Shown here: piece by piece, positions 1 to 7,947 of the stretch
How the letters are laid out: every line of letters starts with the position of its first letter
How positions within the stretch are numbered: the first letter of the stretch is position 1
DNA from: an uncultured Roseovarius sp.
Lineage (GTDB): Bacteria; Pseudomonadota; Alphaproteobacteria; Rhodobacterales; Rhodobacteraceae
Assembly: GCF_947489715.1 (NCBI RefSeq)
Contig: NZ_CANLER010000014.1
Location: 1 to 64,000, forward strand
DNA length: 64,000 nt
Reading direction: 5' to 3'
The notes under the pieces: model-generated
Seen by the model: the letters and a program-made list of their open reading frames with translations, nothing else
What the model was told of the DNA's origin: nothing
The model's database searches: none
Translations under genes and position numbers: made by a program

Positions 1-2
1 CA

Positions 3-887
3 GCCATCTCGAACGGTCAAATCACCCTACCGCACTTGCCGGATTGGGTCACCTCGGGCCGTGCGGAAACCCCTGAAACTGTGGCGTTTTTGTCAGGCGC
101 GGCGCTGGCCCACCTGCATCTAGTGGTACGCCGGGACGACGTGCCCCAGGGCTTGCTTCGGCAGCGCCTGGCGTTGCGCGCAGCGGAGGCCTGCGTGATG
201 CGTGCGGGGCGTTCGGAACGGGCTGGGGAGTTGCGCGATGCGGTTGGGTTTCTGCAGCCCGGGGACCATCCCGGCCCGGCGGGTGAGGTCACCCTGTCCT
301 GGCGGCGGGCCGTCGAGCGGCCGGTCTCGGTCAAGGCGCTGCACAGAGCACTGAACGGTGCGCTGCCTACCCTGGCGCCGGAACAGATCGCAATTTTGCT
401 CGATGCGGGGCAGGGTGGGCCGGTGGCACGCACTGCGACTGTGTTGGAGACTGTTCTGGCGGAAAACCCGTGCGACGAGGCGGCCGCTCTGATCCTGGCG
501 GAGGCGGTGCTAGTGCAGGCCTTGGGCTGGAACCACATTGTGCCGCTGCTGGCTGTGGGACTCAAACGCGGTGATCTGCGCAAGCGCGGCGAGGATCTGC
601 GGCTGGCCTGTCATCGGGCGGTAATTGCGTCGGCAGCGGAGGTCATACCACTGGCGGCAGACCTGGCCCGTCGCGCGGCGCGGCTCAACGCGGTAGCGCC
701 CAAGCTGCGCGCCAAGGGGGCAGGGGCAGCGCTGGAGCTGTTTCTGAACCGGGATGCCGTGGCGCCTTCTGCGTTCACCTCGCTAAACTCGGACCGCGCC
801 TCCCGCCGGTTTTGCGACCGGTTGGTGGAACTGGGCGTCGTGCGCGAGCTGACCGGGCGCGATACGTTCCGGCTCTACGGGCTCTGA
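3..887 (+). CDS. DUF1403 family protein (5' end outside window)
   Basis: Function unknown. The all-helical, Ala/Leu/Arg-rich sequence matches my memory of the DUF1403 family, which recurs on Rhodobacterales replicons next to ScpB-like genes. The frame is open from base 3 and contains no stop before base 887; the first in-window start is a TTG at 36, but the residues before it (ending L-P-H-L-P-D-W) look like family sequence, so the true start is probably just upstream of the window. The next gene begins 2 nt after the stop, so the two are very likely co-transcribed and translationally coupled. The family call comes from pattern recognition, not from a search. Confidence 0.75.
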   Translation, partial: AISNGQITLPHLPDWVTSGRAETPETVAFLSGAALAHLHLVVRRDDVPQGLLRQRLALRAAEACVMRAGRSERAGELRDAVGFLQPGDHPGPAGEVTLSWRRAVERPVSVKALHRALNGALPTLAPEQIAILLDAGQGGPVARTATVLETVLAENPCDEAAALILAEAVLVQALGWNHIVPLLAVGLKRGDLRKRGEDLRLACHRAVIASAAEVIPLAADLARRAARLNAVAPKLRAKGAGAALELFLNRDAVAPSAFTSLNSDRASRRFCDRLVELGVVRELTGRDTFRLYGL

Positions 888-889
888 CC

Positions 890-1483
890 ATGGCCAAGGA
901 CCATCCCGATATCGAGTTCGACCGGGAGCTCGAAGACCTGCCACCTGAGCTGCGCTGGCGCGAATGGATGCGTCGGATCGAGGCGGTGCTGTTCGCGAGC
1001 GCGTCGCCGGTGCCGACACGTGACCTGGCCAAGGTGATAGGGCAGGGGGCCTCGGTGGATCAGTTGATCGAGGACCTTGAAGTCGAACTGACGGAGCGCC
1101 CTTATGAAATCGCCCGCGTGACAGATGGCTGGATGTTGCGGACCCGGCCCGCCTATGCGCCCGCGATCCGGGCGGCGGCGGATCTGGGGGAGCAGGATCT
1201 CGACCTGCGGGAGTTCGATGTCGCTGTCCTCGCTGCCATCGCCTATCACCAGCCGATCACGCGCGAGGGCCTGAAGGACATCTTTGGCAAGGAGATCAAT
1301 CGCGACCTGATCGGTCGACTGCACGCCCGCGACCTCATCACCACCGGTCCCCGCGCTCCCCGCCGCGGCGCGCCCTACACCTTCGTCACCACCGAACAGT
1401 TCCTGGTGGCCTTCGGGCTGGAGTCCTTGCGTGATCTGCCGGACAGGGAGCAGTTGGAAGATGCAGGTCTGACGGAGTGCTGA
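890..1483 (+). CDS. ScpB-like winged-helix protein (SMC-Scp complex subunit family)
   Basis: A 197-residue protein related to ScpB, the winged-helix kleisin-binding subunit of the bacterial SMC-ScpAB condensin. It has the ScpB order: helix R-x-I-E-A-V-L-F-A-S at about residues 26-35, a first winged helix, then the second one with V-A-V-L-A-A-I-A-Y-H-Q-P-I-T-R near residue 110 and a G-R/G-A-P-Y wing near 155-165. The ATG at 890 is preferred over an earlier in-frame ATG at 812, which lies inside the DUF1403 gene; it sits 2 nt after that gene's stop. No ScpA or SMC gene is nearby, so this is probably an accessory paralogue rather than the chromosomal condensin subunit (inference). Confidence 0.8.
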   Translation: MAKDHPDIEFDRELEDLPPELRWREWMRRIEAVLFASASPVPTRDLAKVIGQGASVDQLIEDLEVELTERPYEIARVTDGWMLRTRPAYAPAIRAAADLGEQDLDLREFDVAVLAAIAYHQPITREGLKDIFGKEINRDLIGRLHARDLITTGPRAPRRGAPYTFVTTEQFLVAFGLESLRDLPDREQLEDAGLTEC

Positions 1484-1525
1484 GGAGCGACCTCAATGGT
1501 GTGCGTGCGGCCCAGTAGGCTGTCA

Positions 1526-1560
1526 GCATGAGTTATAGAAATGTTTCCTATAACTCATGC
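1526..1560. promoter_or_regulatory. 13-bp perfect inverted repeat upstream of the AAA/DUF4143 gene
   Basis: GCATGAGTTATAG and its exact reverse complement are separated by a 9-nt spacer (AAATGTTTC). The element lies 85 bp before the start of the ATPase gene and 42 bp after the ScpB-like gene. There is no T-run after it, so it reads better as an operator or structured leader than as an intrinsic terminator. Confidence 0.55.
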
Positions 1561-1644
1561 GAGCGGATTCGGATCAGTGTCAGCTTTCCATCCAATTGGA
1601 TTCCAACAATATAAACCTTGCAAATCTTCCACTCAATGGAATAA

Positions 1645-2826
1645 ATGCAAGGTATGATCGAGCGCACCCATAGAAAATCCGTCGAAGACTCCCTGGAGGA
1701 CCAGGCGGGTGTTGTCCTTCTTGGGCCGCGGCAAGTGGGCAAGACGACGCTGGCGCAGGATATCGCAGAAAGCCGGGAAGCTGTCTATCTCGATATGGAG
1801 CGAAGCGCCGATCGCCGGATACTCGACGAACCCGATCTTTACCTTGACGAACAGGTTGGAAGACTTGTGGTGATCGACGAGGTTCAGCTTGTGCCGGACC
1901 TGTTTCAGGCCTTGCGCGGACAGATCGATCGGCGCCGCAGGCAAGGGCATCGAACCGGGCAATTCCTGCTGCTGGGCTCTGCCTCGAACACGCTGCTGCA
2001 CCAGAGCGCGGAATCCTTGGCCGGGCGGGTCAGCTATCACGAGCTGACGCCGTTCACCCTGCCGGAGGTTGGCGCGGATGCGCTGTCGGCCCTCTGGCTG
2101 CGCGGCGGCTTTCCCGATAGTTTTCAGGCGAAATCTGACCGGGCCAGCCTGATCTGGCGGGAGGATTTCATCCGGACCTATCTGGAGCGCGACATCCCCG
2201 CCTTCGGGCTGCGCATTCCGGCGGAGACACTGCGCCGGTTCTGGACGATGCTCGCCCATGAGCAGGGCGGGTTGCTCAATGCGGCGAAACTTGCGGGCAA
2301 TCTGGGCGTCTCCGGTCAGAGTGTTGCACGCTATCTCGATCTGCTTGTCGATCTGATGCTGGTGCGCCGCCTGCCGCCCTGGCATTCCAATGCCGGCAAG
2401 CGCCTGGTCAAATCGCCTAAGATCTTTATTCGCGATTCCGGTCTGGCCCATGCCCTTCTCGGGATCGAGACACAGGAGGATTTGCTGGGGCATCCCGTCA
2501 TAGGAGGCAGCTGGGAAGGGTTCTGTATCGAGAACCTGATTGCGGCCGCGCCGCGCGGCACTGAGGCAAGTTTTTACCGGTCATCAGCCGGTGCCGAGGT
2601 CGATCTGGTTTTGAAACTTCCCAAAGGGGCTATTTGGGCCATCGAGATCAAGCGGACGACATCGCCAAAAGTAACGCGCGGATTCCATATCGCGACAGAA
2701 GAACTGGATACTTCAGAACGCATTCTTGTCTATGCCGACGATCGGGAGGTGCCCGGGCAAGGGGGTGTGCGAGCCATGCCTCTCATGGGGGCTATGGAAC
2801 GGCTGACGTCAGTTCAGAATACTTAG
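1645..2826 (+). CDS. AAA ATPase with C-terminal DUF4143 domain
   Basis: A 393-residue P-loop ATPase of the AAA_14/DUF4143 family, of poorly known role. Walker A is G-P-R-Q-V-G-K-T-T at about residues 27-35; Walker B is R-L-V-V-I-D-E-V-Q at about 72-80; sensor L-L-G-S-A-S follows near 112. Residues from about 170 carry the DUF4143 half with F-I-R-T-Y-L-E-R-D-I-P, and the C-terminal part has a PD-(D/E)XK-like pattern, A-E-V-D-L-V-L followed by A-I-E-I-K-R (about 316-335), as often seen in this family. The ATG at 1645 was chosen (GGA 5 nt upstream); a second ATG at 1654 is possible. Single-gene unit. The family has been linked to nucleic-acid conflict or toxin-like roles, but nothing here proves it. 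Confidence 0.85.
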   Translation: MQGMIERTHRKSVEDSLEDQAGVVLLGPRQVGKTTLAQDIAESREAVYLDMERSADRRILDEPDLYLDEQVGRLVVIDEVQLVPDLFQALRGQIDRRRRQGHRTGQFLLLGSASNTLLHQSAESLAGRVSYHELTPFTLPEVGADALSALWLRGGFPDSFQAKSDRASLIWREDFIRTYLERDIPAFGLRIPAETLRRFWTMLAHEQGGLLNAAKLAGNLGVSGQSVARYLDLLVDLMLVRRLPPWHSNAGKRLVKSPKIFIRDSGLAHALLGIETQEDLLGHPVIGGSWEGFCIENLIAAAPRGTEASFYRSSAGAEVDLVLKLPKGAIWAIEIKRTTSPKVTRGFHIATEELDTSERILVYADDREVPGQGGVRAMPLMGAMERLTSVQNT

Positions 2827-2887
2827 TTGCCGGTTATGGGTTCTTGAAGAGCAGTGAATTTCACCGTTGCCAAAGCATTGCTGCAAT

Positions 2888-2940
2888 TGCAGCGATCGAC
2901 ACCATGCGGGGAAAGCAGACCTTCGCTGCGGACGCCAACA
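2888..2940 (-). repeat. Dispersed intergenic repeat, copy 1
   Basis: Read on the minus strand it contains GCGAAGGTCTGCTTTCCCCG, a variant of the core GAANGTCNGCTTTCNGG found between many genes in this window. Degenerate edges make the limits approximate. Confidence 0.5.
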
Positions 2941-3048
2941 ATACTAAGCAATAGCTTAGAAACGGACGTTCACGCGCAAATTGTCCGACCTATTGAAAGC
3001 AAAAAACTGACCAATTGAAAGTGAAAGGCCGACTGATTGAAAGCGTCC

Positions 3049-3092
3049 AGCCGTCGGGCGGGAACCGGACATTCGCTGCAGTTGCAAAAACG
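3049..3092 (-). repeat. Dispersed intergenic repeat, copy 2
   Basis: On the minus strand: GCAGCGAATGTCCGGTTCCC, the same core as copy 1 about 150 bp away. Short and degenerate. Confidence 0.45.
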
Positions 3093-3151
3093 GATCATAC
3101 AAAGGCATTAGCAGTCAATCACACTAAGCATTTAGTAGCAGACATCGACGA

Positions 3152-5086
3152 CTATTTCATTTTCGATGGTGTTTTCAACATGCCAGGAACCCGAAAAACT
3201 ACAAGATGCCTGACGAGATCGCTGCCCTCTGGCACATATGAGTTGGTCCAGACGCACTCAACTAAGCTCGGAGGCGGTCCTGGACGATCGACTAACTCGA
3301 GAATGCCGAGCATTCCAAGCTTCGGGCCTGTCGCTTGGTATGCGACGGCTTGCGCCCGGTAATCCCGAGCGACGGCATCATTAACTACACCTTCGTGTCG
3401 TTTGAGTTCGATCACGAACTGCACATCACCGAAGTCGACGTAGAGGTCCGACCGACCGATCGCGATGCCGGGAACCTCTGTTAGGATATTGACAGCCGGC
3501 ATAGTGGCTCGCAGCCAAACCCGAAGATCGCGTTGTAGGTCATTCTCAATCGCATTCGCACTCCGCAGGTATGCAACATTATCACCTGCCTGGGCTAGAT
3601 CTGCATTCTGACGGTCTTCGCAAAAGATCACGGTCTTCTGCACGAGTTCGTCGAACGCCACACGGACATCGTCTCGATAGTCTGATGCATCAGCAAAATC
3701 TTCGGTTATAGCGCGGCAAATCCGCTGAACATCTGGACGCATCTTCCCTCGCCCTCCGCTCACTTTGTCGGTCAGCGCACTTTCCAACCTGCGGGCCATG
3801 TCTGCGGGTACCTGGCTCAAAAAATCGTGGTCTTGGAGGACAGCGCTGAGCTCAGGAAATGCACCGTCCTCCTCCACTAGTCGCGCCGAGAAACTCTCCT
3901 CGGCCCGTTTTACGAGCCGTTCTCGCAATGCTTCCGCAACTGGACGCTCCGTGGAAGTCCACTCTTCGTCGTCAAGAAGATCATGGAGATGCGCAGCAAG
4001 ACCTTTCCGACGTATGAACGCGGCCTCTATCCGTGGAGCGAACAGCGTGTGAAGAGCATCTCCGATCGCGACCGTGCGCTCAGCGTCGTAGATGAAGAGC
4101 ACCTGTTCCATCACCTTGGCCGCGTGACGCCAACTTTCGCGCCCGAGGTCTCCATCGACTGATCTGAGTAGACGAAGTAAGGACCACCATTCAGCTTCGC
4201 GATCCAAGCGAGGCTTAAGCCAATCTGGTGTTTGGCTCACCCCCAACTGATCGTAGCGTTCTGTTAGTAGACGCCCTAGTTTTTCGATCTGATCTGAAAG
4301 TCCATTATCGGTGTCGGTAGAAAAAGATAGGATGATATCGATTACAGCCACCTGCACTGCGGCATCGAGCCGGCTCGCATCGCGACGCAGGACATTCATG
4401 AACAGGCCGCGTGCGTCGCGAATGGCAATGTCAATCCCGACCACATCAACAGCGTTCAGAGCGTTGGCCAAGGCGACCATAGCCAGTTCGAACGCTGCAT
4501 CGTCTGCAGCTTCGTCATTTGCCTGGAGTCGGATTAAAACGTCCCTGAGTTCAATGTCTCCCCATTGGTGGTAGGCCACACCGACGATCCGCGCAGCGTA
4601 CTTAGCGAAGAGGCCATCATCGTCGCTCGTCAATCCATCGATCAGAAGCAAGGTCCGTAGTCTCGTTCGACGATCCTCCAGTCCAAGGCGAAACAGAGCT
4701 TCGAGGGCATATGCTGCGATTAGCGCATCTTTGCCCGATTGCCGCTCTTCGACCCGTTGGACCAAGGCCTCCACGAGCTTTGGTCGCGCGGACAGCCTAA
4801 GTTCCGGATCGGCCAGTAGCACATTCGCGGCATCACGAAAGACGGCTGGTTTGTCGGCCTTGAGAAAACCTTCCGCGACAAGGTCGAGCAGTAATGTTTG
4901 GTCCTGAGCTGACCCACCTCTGATGCACTCCAATAGTACGTCAAGAAAAGGGCTAGAAATGACAGCTTCCCGATCTCCAAGGATCGCTTCGACGCCGCCG
5001 AGTTCTTCGAGCGAAGGGATCATGCCACTCGCAACACTCGCCTCTAACGCAGCACTCACACTCATCCCGTGCGTCATTATCGGCAA
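3152..5086 (-). CDS. Helical-repeat protein with C-terminal PD-(D/E)XK-like nuclease motif (putative defence effector)
   Basis: A 644-residue protein with no function I recognise by name. The first roughly 480 residues are helical, Ala/Leu/Asp/Arg-rich and look like HEAT-type solenoid repeats. Near residues 545-570 comes G-R-S-D-L-Y-V-D-F followed by F-V-I-E-L-K-R-H, the D...(E)xK arrangement of PD-(D/E)XK nucleases. The gene starts directly after the stop of the SMC-like gene: a TTG at 5086, or the internal ATG codons at 5077 or 5065; no strong ribosome site is seen, which fits translational coupling. As the last gene of a three-gene operon it is the natural effector candidate (inference). 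A role in repair is the alternative. Confidence 0.75.
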   Translation of the reverse strand: MPIMTHGMSVSAALEASVASGMIPSLEELGGVEAILGDREAVISSPFLDVLLECIRGGSAQDQTLLLDLVAEGFLKADKPAVFRDAANVLLADPELRLSARPKLVEALVQRVEERQSGKDALIAAYALEALFRLGLEDRRTRLRTLLLIDGLTSDDDGLFAKYAARIVGVAYHQWGDIELRDVLIRLQANDEAADDAAFELAMVALANALNAVDVVGIDIAIRDARGLFMNVLRRDASRLDAAVQVAVIDIILSFSTDTDNGLSDQIEKLGRLLTERYDQLGVSQTPDWLKPRLDREAEWWSLLRLLRSVDGDLGRESWRHAAKVMEQVLFIYDAERTVAIGDALHTLFAPRIEAAFIRRKGLAAHLHDLLDDEEWTSTERPVAEALRERLVKRAEESFSARLVEEDGAFPELSAVLQDHDFLSQVPADMARRLESALTDKVSGGRGKMRPDVQRICRAITEDFADASDYRDDVRVAFDELVQKTVIFCEDRQNADLAQAGDNVAYLRSANAIENDLQRDLRVWLRATMPAVNILTEVPGIAIGRSDLYVDFGDVQFVIELKRHEGVVNDAVARDYRAQAVAYQATGPKLGMLGILELVDRPGPPPSLVECVWTNSYVPEGSDLVRHLVVFRVPGMLKTPSKMK

Positions 5087-7015
5087 CTACCAGACATAGC
5101 TCTCGCCTCGTGCGATGCGGCATCGCTCTTTGCCCAACACACCAATGATCTCGTCCACGTTTGTACCTGCTACGATTACCTGTAGCTCCCCCATCTCTTC
5201 TGCGATCTTTCTTAGTTCGCCTAGAAGCGCTTCGAGATTAACCTTGGTAACCTCCTCCTTACCCGGTGAGTCGACAATCAGAAGGCCTGGATGACGGCCA
5301 ATTCCCAGCTTCCGTCCGACTCGCAGAAGCGCAATCGCAGTCGCGAGGCGAAGTCTCAATTTCTCGCCGTCTGTCACCTTAGAGAAACTCGTCTTTGCCC
5401 CACCCTTTGTGATTTTCAGAGATGCATTGCTGTTTAGGTCGACCGCTTCGAGTGCTTCAATACCCAAGCGGCGACCGAGCGGTAGTATCTCGGCGTTCAA
5501 TGCATCAAGAATGTCTTTTCGCCCCACATTGTAGGCCTTCGTTGTCTCCTTTTCTGCAATGGTTATCAGCGCTTCGTCAGGATCAGCCCTGGACTCTTCC
5601 GGCTCAACGCTGCGTTCTTTGAGCGCACCCTGCAGACGAGCTAAATCGAGTTCGGCGTTCTGTTTCGCAGTAAAGTCTGCCCCCTTTATCATCTCATTCA
5701 AATCTGATTGCGCCTGAGCAAGAGTTGCTGAGGCGGCTGCGGCTGCCGCGGTTGCTGACTTGCTAGCCGCCCTGGCGCGTTCTGTAGCAGCTTTCGACGC
5801 GGTTGCGCGGGCTTCTGTCGCTTCCAGGGTCTCGCTCACATCCTCGAAACGATCCTCTGGAATGCTTTCTGCACAAAGAGAACATGCCAGCTCAGCTGCT
5901 TCAGCTTTTACCCGAGCAGTGGTAACCTTGGTCTCGCATCGTGGACAGCACTCGGGATTCAAACCATTAAAGAACTCCGTAGCCACGATTGACTCGCGCA
6001 AGTTTCTAACGTCCCTTTCATCCTGCAATGCAGCCTCGCGCACTTGACTAAACTCTGATTCTGCGGCGAAAGCACGCGCCTGCAGCTCAGACAGTTTCCG
6101 CGTAGCCAATGCTACGGCCTCTCCTGCCTGCTTCAATGCTTCCGCAGTTGTTGTCTCTTCAGGTAAACCGGCGAGTTGCCGTCGCACCACTTCAATTTCG
6201 GCCTCCAAACGCGACTTTGCCGCTTCTGTTTCAGCCTTGGAGCTCTGTGCCGCACGATCCATCTTTTTGCGTTTTTGTCCGAGTTCCTTCTTAGCGGTCG
6301 TGACGAATGTCTTTGTGCTCGCCCATGGAAGTCCAACATACATTTGGAGCATACGCGCTGGCAGCCCGGCCATCAGCGCGTCACCTAGAAGAACCTTATG
6401 CTCGCCCCCGAGATAGAATACGTTGGAGAGTGCGAGCCAACCGTGCTCAACAACATCCCTTTCGTCTTCCTCGCCCTGCATCGCAGGAAGAACATCCAAG
6501 TCGAGCGCATCCATCATGAACCGTTCCATCACCAGAGCGAACCCTTCGTCGGATGTGAAGTTCTCGAGCGGGTGATGCGAGTTGTCCGGAGCGCGGCGCT
6601 CGAGCTGTCCCTTTGGTTCTCCGTTGATCAGATCGAAGGCGATCCTATAGCGCTGGTCATCCACAGCAAAGTGTAAGGATACATGCGAGAGCCAACTGCG
6701 CACATCTTCCTGTAGGTTTTTTGTCAAACCACGAAGGCACCACAAGATGATCTCTAGGACCGTCGATTTACCACGGAAATTATGTTCACTCGTTACGGCC
6801 CAGACTCCCGGTTCTAGTCCCGTCCATTCGAAGTCGATCGTGCCCGTCATCTCACCTTTTTTCTCGCCCGAGAATGCAATTCGTTCGATCACGAAAGATC
6901 GAGCTGGGCGCGCTGACCGGTCCGGAACGACACCCCATCGACGCAACCGTTTGCTTGCCTGTTCTGGAGAAAGGTTCGCTTTGTCTGCGATTATCTCAAG
7001 CCAGTTTCGGCTCAT
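5087..7015 (-). CDS. SMC/Rad50-like ATPase with zinc hook
   Basis: A 642-residue ABC-type ATPase of SMC/Rad50 architecture. Residues 1-40 look like a short helix-turn-helix. A Walker A region E-H-N-F-R-G-K-S-T occupies about 77-85, coiled coil runs from about 225 to 350, then C-P-R-C and C-S-L-C about 20 residues apart form a Rad50-like zinc hook at about 358-385, a second coiled coil follows, and Walker B L-L-I-V-D-S-P-G-K-E-E is near 580. Oddity: the first Walker A position, normally Gly/Ala, is Glu. Its start overlaps the stop of the upstream small gene by 4 nt (ATGA) and the nuclease gene follows directly. ABC three-component and Lamassu-like defence systems pair such ATPases with a small partner and a nuclease. 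Confidence 0.85.
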   Translation of the reverse strand: MSRNWLEIIADKANLSPEQASKRLRRWGVVPDRSARPARSFVIERIAFSGEKKGEMTGTIDFEWTGLEPGVWAVTSEHNFRGKSTVLEIILWCLRGLTKNLQEDVRSWLSHVSLHFAVDDQRYRIAFDLINGEPKGQLERRAPDNSHHPLENFTSDEGFALVMERFMMDALDLDVLPAMQGEEDERDVVEHGWLALSNVFYLGGEHKVLLGDALMAGLPARMLQMYVGLPWASTKTFVTTAKKELGQKRKKMDRAAQSSKAETEAAKSRLEAEIEVVRRQLAGLPEETTTAEALKQAGEAVALATRKLSELQARAFAAESEFSQVREAALQDERDVRNLRESIVATEFFNGLNPECCPRCETKVTTARVKAEAAELACSLCAESIPEDRFEDVSETLEATEARATASKAATERARAASKSATAAAAAASATLAQAQSDLNEMIKGADFTAKQNAELDLARLQGALKERSVEPEESRADPDEALITIAEKETTKAYNVGRKDILDALNAEILPLGRRLGIEALEAVDLNSNASLKITKGGAKTSFSKVTDGEKLRLRLATAIALLRVGRKLGIGRHPGLLIVDSPGKEEVTKVNLEALLGELRKIAEEMGELQVIVAGTNVDEIIGVLGKERCRIARGESYVW

Positions 7016-7674
7016 GTCTGCTCCTCGCTTTCAAGATTTCTAAGGCGTTCCAGGACGCGGTCCGAAATCGATCTAATAGGCTGTGATAAATCGGTTTCGG
7101 CGTACTCTTTCTGAAGGTACTGGCGATCTTTTAGCGCCGTGCCGCCGCGTCCACCCGCAACAGCGGCGACCAATTGTGCGCGATCACGGTACCAGGCTAG
7201 TTCCGGCGCTGCTTTGGCGAGCGACTTCATCGCCTCCAAACCTCTTTGAGTCAGTAGGTACAGGTGGCGTTGGACACGGCCAGGTTGGCCGATCCTTCTA
7301 ATTCTGATCAGGTCTGCGGACCGAAGTATAGCTAGGGCGGTATCTAAAGGCTCAAAGGCGCCGAAATGATAGCGGACCATTGGCAAGTGGCGGAGATCAG
7401 GCTCTCGGTCGTCGAATATACGCCTTGCTGTATCGAGAAGTTTCTTTGAACCGTTATCTTCGTAAGAGTTCAGCAACTCGTTTGCTAAGTAATCGGGATA
7501 CCGCATCCAGAAATCCAGCGCTTGCAACCGTGCTTGTCCGTCTAGGATCGCAACGATGTCTCCATCCCACTTGCCGGGTTCCGGATCTCTGCCACCAGCG
7601 ACGATGCACGCCAGAAGCCGTACAGCGTTTTGTCGATCGGATGCTTTTTTCAATTCCCCCAGTGGCCTCCGCAA
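7012..7674 (-). CDS. Small winged-helix-like partner of the SMC/nuclease operon
   Basis: A 220-residue protein, first gene of the three-gene operon. I do not recognise a named family. Residues about 95-155 (L-D-T-A-L-A-I-L-R-S-A-D-L-I, then Y-L-L-T-Q-R-G-L-E-A-M) read as a winged helix-turn-helix, and the C-terminus is helical and charged. Size and position match the small middle component that accompanies ATPase and effector in ABC three-component and Lamassu-type loci. The longest frame begins at a TTG at 7674 without an obvious ribosome site; another start within the first codons is possible. Its last codons overlap the ATPase start by 4 nt. Confidence 0.7.
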   Translation of the reverse strand: MRRPLGELKKASDRQNAVRLLACIVAGGRDPEPGKWDGDIVAILDGQARLQALDFWMRYPDYLANELLNSYEDNGSKKLLDTARRIFDDREPDLRHLPMVRYHFGAFEPLDTALAILRSADLIRIRRIGQPGRVQRHLYLLTQRGLEAMKSLAKAAPELAWYRDRAQLVAAVAGGRGGTALKDRQYLQKEYAETDLSQPIRSISDRVLERLRNLESEEQT

Positions 7675-7696
7675 TCTTTACTTATGCTATGGCTAG

Positions 7697-7712
7697 CAAA
7701 AAACGTTTTTTG
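7697..7712. promoter_or_regulatory. 16-bp perfect palindrome upstream of the three-gene operon
   Basis: CAAAAAACGTTTTTTG lies 22 bp before the first gene of the SMC/nuclease operon, where a promoter is expected. It could be an operator, for example for the winged-helix partner, or a leftover bidirectional terminator. No clear -35/-10 pair could be fixed. Confidence 0.35.
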
Positions 7713-7947
7713 ACAATGATTTATCCCTGAAAGTTGCTCAAAACTTGTGATTTAGTGTTCGCTTTTAAGGTGTGCTTGTCAACAATGGGCTTTAGCTCTA
7801 GGTGCAAGCAAAAAGTAACCCGACTTCAATTCAACCCTATTCATGTTAATTAGTCCGATTGAACTGTCTTTTCTGAACATGTCGGAGTCGACGGAAGGGC
7901 ACCGAAGACTTGTGTGTTTGATTATGTATTGGTCAAGTGTGCCGAAC

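Larger units (their letters stand above)
2827..3151. other. Intergenic region with two copies of the dispersed repeat
   Basis: No convincing gene. It separates the plus-strand ATPase from the minus-strand defence island and holds two repeat-family fragments (listed separately) and AT-rich sequence. Confidence 0.6.

Noticed and set aside
36-583. Long minus-strand frame opposite the DUF1403 gene
   Set aside because: Ser/Arg/Thr-rich shadow typical of GC-rich coding DNA; no protein-like motifs, and the plus-strand frame is convincing.
1633-2493. 286-residue minus-strand frame opposite the AAA/DUF4143 gene
   Set aside because: Runs antisense through clear Walker motifs; Gln/Arg/Pro-rich composition of an antisense shadow.
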